A stretch of DNA of 25,602 nucleotides from the NCBI RefSeq assembly GCF_000716335.1, contig NZ_KL591036.1, forward strand, positions 5,523-31,124. Direction: 5' to 3'. This DNA is from Streptomyces sp. NRRL S-118 (GTDB lineage: Bacteria; Actinomycetota; Actinomycetes; Streptomycetales; Streptomycetaceae). Positions 23,222-25,602 of this stretch are shown here, in pieces (position 1 is the first letter of the stretch; each line of letters opens with the position of its first letter). The notes under the pieces were generated by a model that was not told where the DNA came from, did no database searches, and was given only the letters and a program-made list of their open reading frames with translations. A program made the position numbers and the translations under genes.

Positions 23222-23267
23222 CGCTGGTCAACGCTTGAAAGGTGAACCGAAGAAAAGCACGAATGGC

Positions 23268-23307
23268 TTACCGTAGGTAACCCATCGGTAAGTTACGCAG
23301 CGGTAAC
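23268..23307. promoter_or_regulatory. Cluster of GGTAA/TTACC palindromes upstream of the secreted hydrolase
   Basis: TTACCGTAGGTAA (23268-23280) and GTAAGTTAC (23288-23296) are perfect palindromes, and CGGTAAC (23301-23307) adds a further half site. They lie 47-86 bp upstream of the hydrolase ATG on its 5' side. Such GTAA/TTAC dyads are typical of TetR-like or similar dimeric regulators, but none is encoded in this window. Confidence 0.5.
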
Positions 23308-23369
23308 GATATTGGACGTCGTGTCAGCGACGGCGTCCGCAGCAGGTGGGACGGGAGTGACGAACGGGG

Positions 23370-24572
23370 TCAGCGCAGGGCGCTCTTCGCCTGCCAGTCC
23401 GCCCAGGACACGTTCCACGCGCCGTAGCCGTTGTTCAGCGCCTGCGTGCCCTTGGCGTCGGCCCCCTCGACCTCGAACGGGTCGCCCACCTGGACCTGCT
23501 CGTAGACCCACTTCGCGTCGGCGTCGGTCATGCCGATGCAGCCCGAACTCCGGTTGGCGTTGCCCATGTAGCGGGCGTTCCAGGGCGCGGCGTGCGCGTA
23601 CATCCCCGACCAGGTCAGCCGCATCGAGTAGTCGACCATCTTGTCGTACGCGTCCCCGAGGCCCACCGTCTCGGAGCGCATGTTGATGGTGCCCTCCTTC
23701 GACATCAGCACGGTCCTGCCGCGCCACGACGCCTTGTCGCCGCCCGGCGTGCCGCCCGACATCGGGACGTCCTTCACGACCGCGCCGTCGCGCAGCAGCT
23801 TCAGGCGGTGGCTGTCGAGGTCCACCCTGACGAGCTGGTTCCTGCCGACCGTGAACCCCGTCGCGTAGTCGCGGACGAACCAGCCGCCCGCCTCGCCGCT
23901 GTCGATGCCGTTCAGCTCCGCCTTGAGCGTGACCTCGGTGCCCGGCTTCCAGTACTTCTCGGGGCGCCAGTCCACCCGGTCCTTGCCCGACCAGTCCTGC
24001 ATCCACCCCCAGGAGCCGGTCGTGTTGTTCGACGTCGTCACCTTCAGGTGCTTCTCCACCTCGGCCTTGTTCTTCACCGGGTGGTCGAACACGATCGACA
24101 GGGGCTGGCCGATGCCGACGGTGGTGTTCTTGCCGGGGGCCAGCGTCAACTTGTTGACCTTGCCGGGGGCGGCGGTCGCGAAGTCCGCCCGTGCGGTACC
24201 GCCCTGGTCGTCCCGGGCCTCGACCGTGTAGCTGGTGCCCGGGGCCGCCTTGCGCGCCGACGTCCAGGTCCTCCCGTCCGCCGAGACCGTGCCGCCGAGG
24301 GTGGCGCCGTCGGAGCCGGTCACGGTGACCTGCTTCAGGGTGCCCTCGGCCAGGGTGACCCGGACCGGCTCGCCCGCCGCGGCCTGCTTGCCGGTCAGGT
24401 TCACCGAGATCCGCGTCGCGGGTTTGGCGTCGCGGCCGTCCTTGTCGTCGGCGTCCGCAGCCCCCGAGCCGCCCGAACACGCGGTGAGGGCGGCCGCGGC
24501 GACGACCGCGGTGCCGGCCAGGGCGGCGGTACGGAAGGGGCTGCGCGGGCGGGTGCGGCGGGGCAGGCTCAA
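23370..24572 (-). CDS. Lipoprotein L,D-transpeptidase with TTG start
   Basis: This 400-aa enzyme makes 3-3 cross-links in peptidoglycan or joins proteins to it. A signal peptide ends in lipobox LTAC (Cys32). Ig-like domains follow (about 55-245), then the YkuD catalytic domain (about 246-370) with His327 in AHAAPW and nucleophile Cys345 in SSGCIGM, where Ser replaces the common His of SHGC. The tail NNGYGAWNVSWADW is typical of actinobacterial Ldts. No ATG or GTG fits: GGAGGA stands 7 nt before TTG at 24572, and the next upstream starts in frame would run into the neighbouring gene. It is 113 bp downstream of the membrane-anchored gene in the same direction. Confidence 0.92.
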   Translation of the reverse strand: MSLPRRTRPRSPFRTAALAGTAVVAAAALTACSGGSGAADADDKDGRDAKPATRISVNLTGKQAAAGEPVRVTLAEGTLKQVTVTGSDGATLGGTVSADGRTWTSARKAAPGTSYTVEARDDQGGTARADFATAAPGKVNKLTLAPGKNTTVGIGQPLSIVFDHPVKNKAEVEKHLKVTTSNNTTGSWGWMQDWSGKDRVDWRPEKYWKPGTEVTLKAELNGIDSGEAGGWFVRDYATGFTVGRNQLVRVDLDSHRLKLLRDGAVVKDVPMSGGTPGGDKASWRGRTVLMSKEGTINMRSETVGLGDAYDKMVDYSMRLTWSGMYAHAAPWNARYMGNANRSSGCIGMTDADAKWVYEQVQVGDPFEVEGADAKGTQALNNGYGAWNVSWADWQAKSALR

Positions 24573-24656
24573 CGGGAAATCCTCCGATACGATCTTTCGT
24601 CCCCGAGTGAGAGGGGGATCGCGGGCACCGGGTTGCCTCAAAAGGGAGAATTTCCG
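24573..24656 (-). promoter_or_regulatory. Leader that could mask the transpeptidase ribosome site
   Basis: In the minus-strand RNA, CGGAAATTCTCC (24656-24645) can pair with GGAGGATTTCCCG (24585-24573), which contains the ribosome-binding site, with one bulge and one G-U pair. Between them CGATC and GATCG flank a CCCC/GGGG stem. This holds only if transcription starts above 24656, which conflicts with the candidate promoter at 24608-24637. Confidence 0.3.
24608..24637 (-). promoter_or_regulatory. Possible ECF-sigma promoter of the L,D-transpeptidase gene
   Basis: On the minus strand GGCAACC (24637-24631) is followed after 17 nt by CTCTCA (24613-24608). An AAC-containing -35 with this spacing resembles promoters of ECF sigma factors such as the cell-envelope-stress factor SigE. 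The -10 does not show the CGTC expected for SigE, so this is tentative. Confidence 0.3.
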
Positions 24657-24685
24657 GCCGTGCCGGATGTGACCAGCCCGACCGG

Positions 24686-25414
24686 CTACGCCGCCGCGGT
24701 CTCCGCCGGCGTCCGCGCCGCCCGCGTCACGTCCGCCACGAGCTCGACGACATCCGGGCCGTACGCCTGCGAATTGACCACCTTCAGCAGCAGGACGAAG
24801 GAGCCCTCGCGTGCGTACTTCCGCGCGAGCTTCTCGTGGTGGCGGACCAGGTAGCGGGTGGCCGCCTGGTTGGTGATGGCGCGCTGCCCGCAGAAGAGGA
24901 AGACGGGCCGGCCGCCCTCCCCGGCGGTGAGCCGGGCCAGGAGGACGTACTCGGACGTGCCCGCCTCCATCGGATAGAGCTCGGAGCCGATCCGGAAGGC
25001 GCCCCGCTCGGGGCCCGGCTCCACGTCCGTGCCGACCACCACGCCCGGCAGCAGCGTTCGCAGGTGCGCCTCCATGCGCCGGTTTGAGTAGGGGCCCCCG
25101 AGGCAGAATTCCGTGCGCTCGCCGAAGCCCTGCTGCGCCACGTCGTGCTGCACGATGCGCGCGTGCGCGCCGCAGTCCTTGATGAGCGCCGCCAGTTCGA
25201 GCAGCGCGAACACGTCGAAGCGGTGCACCGCGCCCTCGGAGCCCGCCTCGCGGTTCACGACCAGCAGGCACTCGGCGTTCCCCGGCAGTCCGAAGAAGGC
25301 CTGCTGACGGCGGAGCCTGCGGCGCCACAGGGCCGTGCGGGCCAGCCAGCCGAGCGCGGCGCTCACCCCGGTGGCTATCACGCCGAGCGCGATGTTGAGC
25401 AGGTCTTCATACAT
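24686..25414 (-). CDS. Membrane-anchored protein of unknown function
   Basis: This 242-aa protein has one N-terminal transmembrane helix (about 7-27), a basic stretch WRRRLRRQQ and a soluble alpha/beta domain. Two segments look alike: FCLGGPYSNRRMEAHLRTLL (103-122) and FLFCGQRAITNQAATRYLV (172-190), each a hydrophobic strand, a Gly, a Ser/Thr-Asn and a helix. LLVVNREAGSE (50-60) and SFVLLLKVVNSQAYGPDVVELV (205-226) look like further core strands. I do not recognise the family; a nucleotide- or ligand-binding Rossmann-like fold is a guess. ATG 25414 is preceded by a TACCAT -10 box 8 nt upstream and is favoured over longer starts, whose extensions are arginine-rich and overlap the divergent promoter. 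Confidence 0.82.
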   Translation of the reverse strand: MYEDLLNIALGVIATGVSAALGWLARTALWRRRLRRQQAFFGLPGNAECLLVVNREAGSEGAVHRFDVFALLELAALIKDCGAHARIVQHDVAQQGFGERTEFCLGGPYSNRRMEAHLRTLLPGVVVGTDVEPGPERGAFRIGSELYPMEAGTSEYVLLARLTAGEGGRPVFLFCGQRAITNQAATRYLVRHHEKLARKYAREGSFVLLLKVVNSQAYGPDVVELVADVTRAARTPAETAAA

Positions 25415-25422
25415 GGGCGGGC

Positions 25423-25428
25423 ATGGTA
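25423..25428 (-). promoter_or_regulatory. -10 box TACCAT, probable leaderless start
   Basis: On the minus strand TACCAT ends 8 nt before the ATG at 25414, with no ribosome-binding site between. No clear -35 box is visible. Confidence 0.35.
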
Positions 25429-25474
25429 GCGCCACCGTGTCCCCGGGGTCCTGGCGAGGGGTCCGCCCTGAAGT

Positions 25475-25480
25475 TAGGCT
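25475..25480 (+). promoter_or_regulatory. -10 box TAGGCT before the terminal secreted-protein gene
   Basis: TAGGCT would start transcription near 25487, leaving a short leader that contains GGAGGT ahead of the ATG at 25510. A -35 is not obvious. Confidence 0.35.
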
Positions 25481-25509
25481 CGCCGGACGGTCATTGACTG
25501 GAGGTACGG

Positions 25510-25602
25510 ATGCGTCGCTCCACAGTACGGAACACCTCGCTCGCCGCCGTCGCCGTGACGGTTCTCTCGGTGGGCGCCGCAGCGCCACCCGCCCCCGCCC
25601 CT
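25510..25602 (+). CDS. Secreted protein, N-terminal fragment cut by the window end
   Basis: Only 31 codons are present: a basic start MRRSTVRNTS, a hydrophobic run LAAVAVTVLSVGAAA and then PPAPAP. This is a Sec signal peptide followed by a Pro/Ala-rich start of the mature part. GGAGGT at about 25500-25505 lies 4-5 nt before the ATG. It is divergent from the membrane-anchored gene at 25414. The product cannot be identified from this fragment. Confidence 0.75.
   Translation, partial: MRRSTVRNTSLAAVAVTVLSVGAAAPPAPAP

Noticed and set aside
21393..23231. Long minus-strand frame overlapping the S15-type hydrolase gene
   Set aside because: It is the same strand but another frame; the product is arginine/proline-rich with no motif, while the overlapping frame has a full catalytic triad and signal peptide.
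23268..23307. Repeated GGTAA units as a possible CRISPR or iteron array
   Set aside because: Units are only 5-6 bp, irregularly spaced and partly inverted; there are no spacers of constant length and no cas or replication genes.
24573..25328. Upstream extension of the L,D-transpeptidase frame
   Set aside because: It overlaps the membrane-anchored gene on the same strand, lacks recognisable domains, and would bury the lipoprotein signal in mid-protein.

Overview
The window is chromosomal DNA from a high-GC actinomycete, most probably a Streptomyces. The reasons are the very high G+C with strong third-position GC bias, many GTG starts and one TTG start, several start codons lying 6-8 nt after a TANNNT box (leaderless style), and gene families typical of that genus. 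I assign 27 protein genes, the last cut by the window end. I see no rRNA, tRNA, CRISPR array, phage genes or intact transposase.

Layout. (1) 1-305: a degraded copy of a ~170-200 bp intergenic repeat and a 12-bp hairpin. (2) 306-3139: an SDR oxidoreductase, a DHFR/RibD-C-like reductase, an EamA exporter and a small membrane protein. (3) 3286-6621: a NarL-type two-component pair followed by a cytochrome P450; the gap between them is filled by a second, well-preserved copy of the repeat with terminal inverted repeats, probably a MITE. (4) 6628-14666: a sugar or polyol uptake locus. It holds a divergent Gfo/Idh/MocA dehydrogenase, a GntR/UTRA regulator, two tandem-duplicated lipoprotein binding proteins, an RbsC-type permease, a single-domain ATPase, a ROK kinase and a membrane-anchored protein of unknown role. 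(5) 14703-18252: a fused enol-lactonase/carboxymuconolactone decarboxylase (PcaL-like), an MBL-fold protein, exonuclease III and an unknown protein. (6) 18375-21577: a GluABCD-type polar amino-acid ABC transporter operon with an AT-richer, palindromic leader. (7) 21623-25602: a secreted S15/CocE-type hydrolase, a lipoprotein L,D-transpeptidase, an unrecognised membrane-anchored protein and the start of a secreted protein.

How the genes work together. In region 4 the dehydrogenase promoter and the first binding-protein promoter carry nearly the same 14-bp palindrome exactly 3 bp upstream of a TTGAC(A/G) -35 box. The GntR gene lies between them, so it probably controls both uptake and oxidation of one substrate. 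Substrate would be bound by one of two paralogous lipoproteins, imported by one permease/ATPase pair, then oxidised and/or phosphorylated. In region 6 four genes with overlapping or very short junctions make a complete importer.

No defence island or biosynthetic cluster is visible. The observations most worth following are the repeat element and its apparent insertion into a former regulator-P450 junction, the twin operator-promoter modules, the recently duplicated or converted binding-protein genes, and the leader regions of the glu operon and the L,D-transpeptidase gene.
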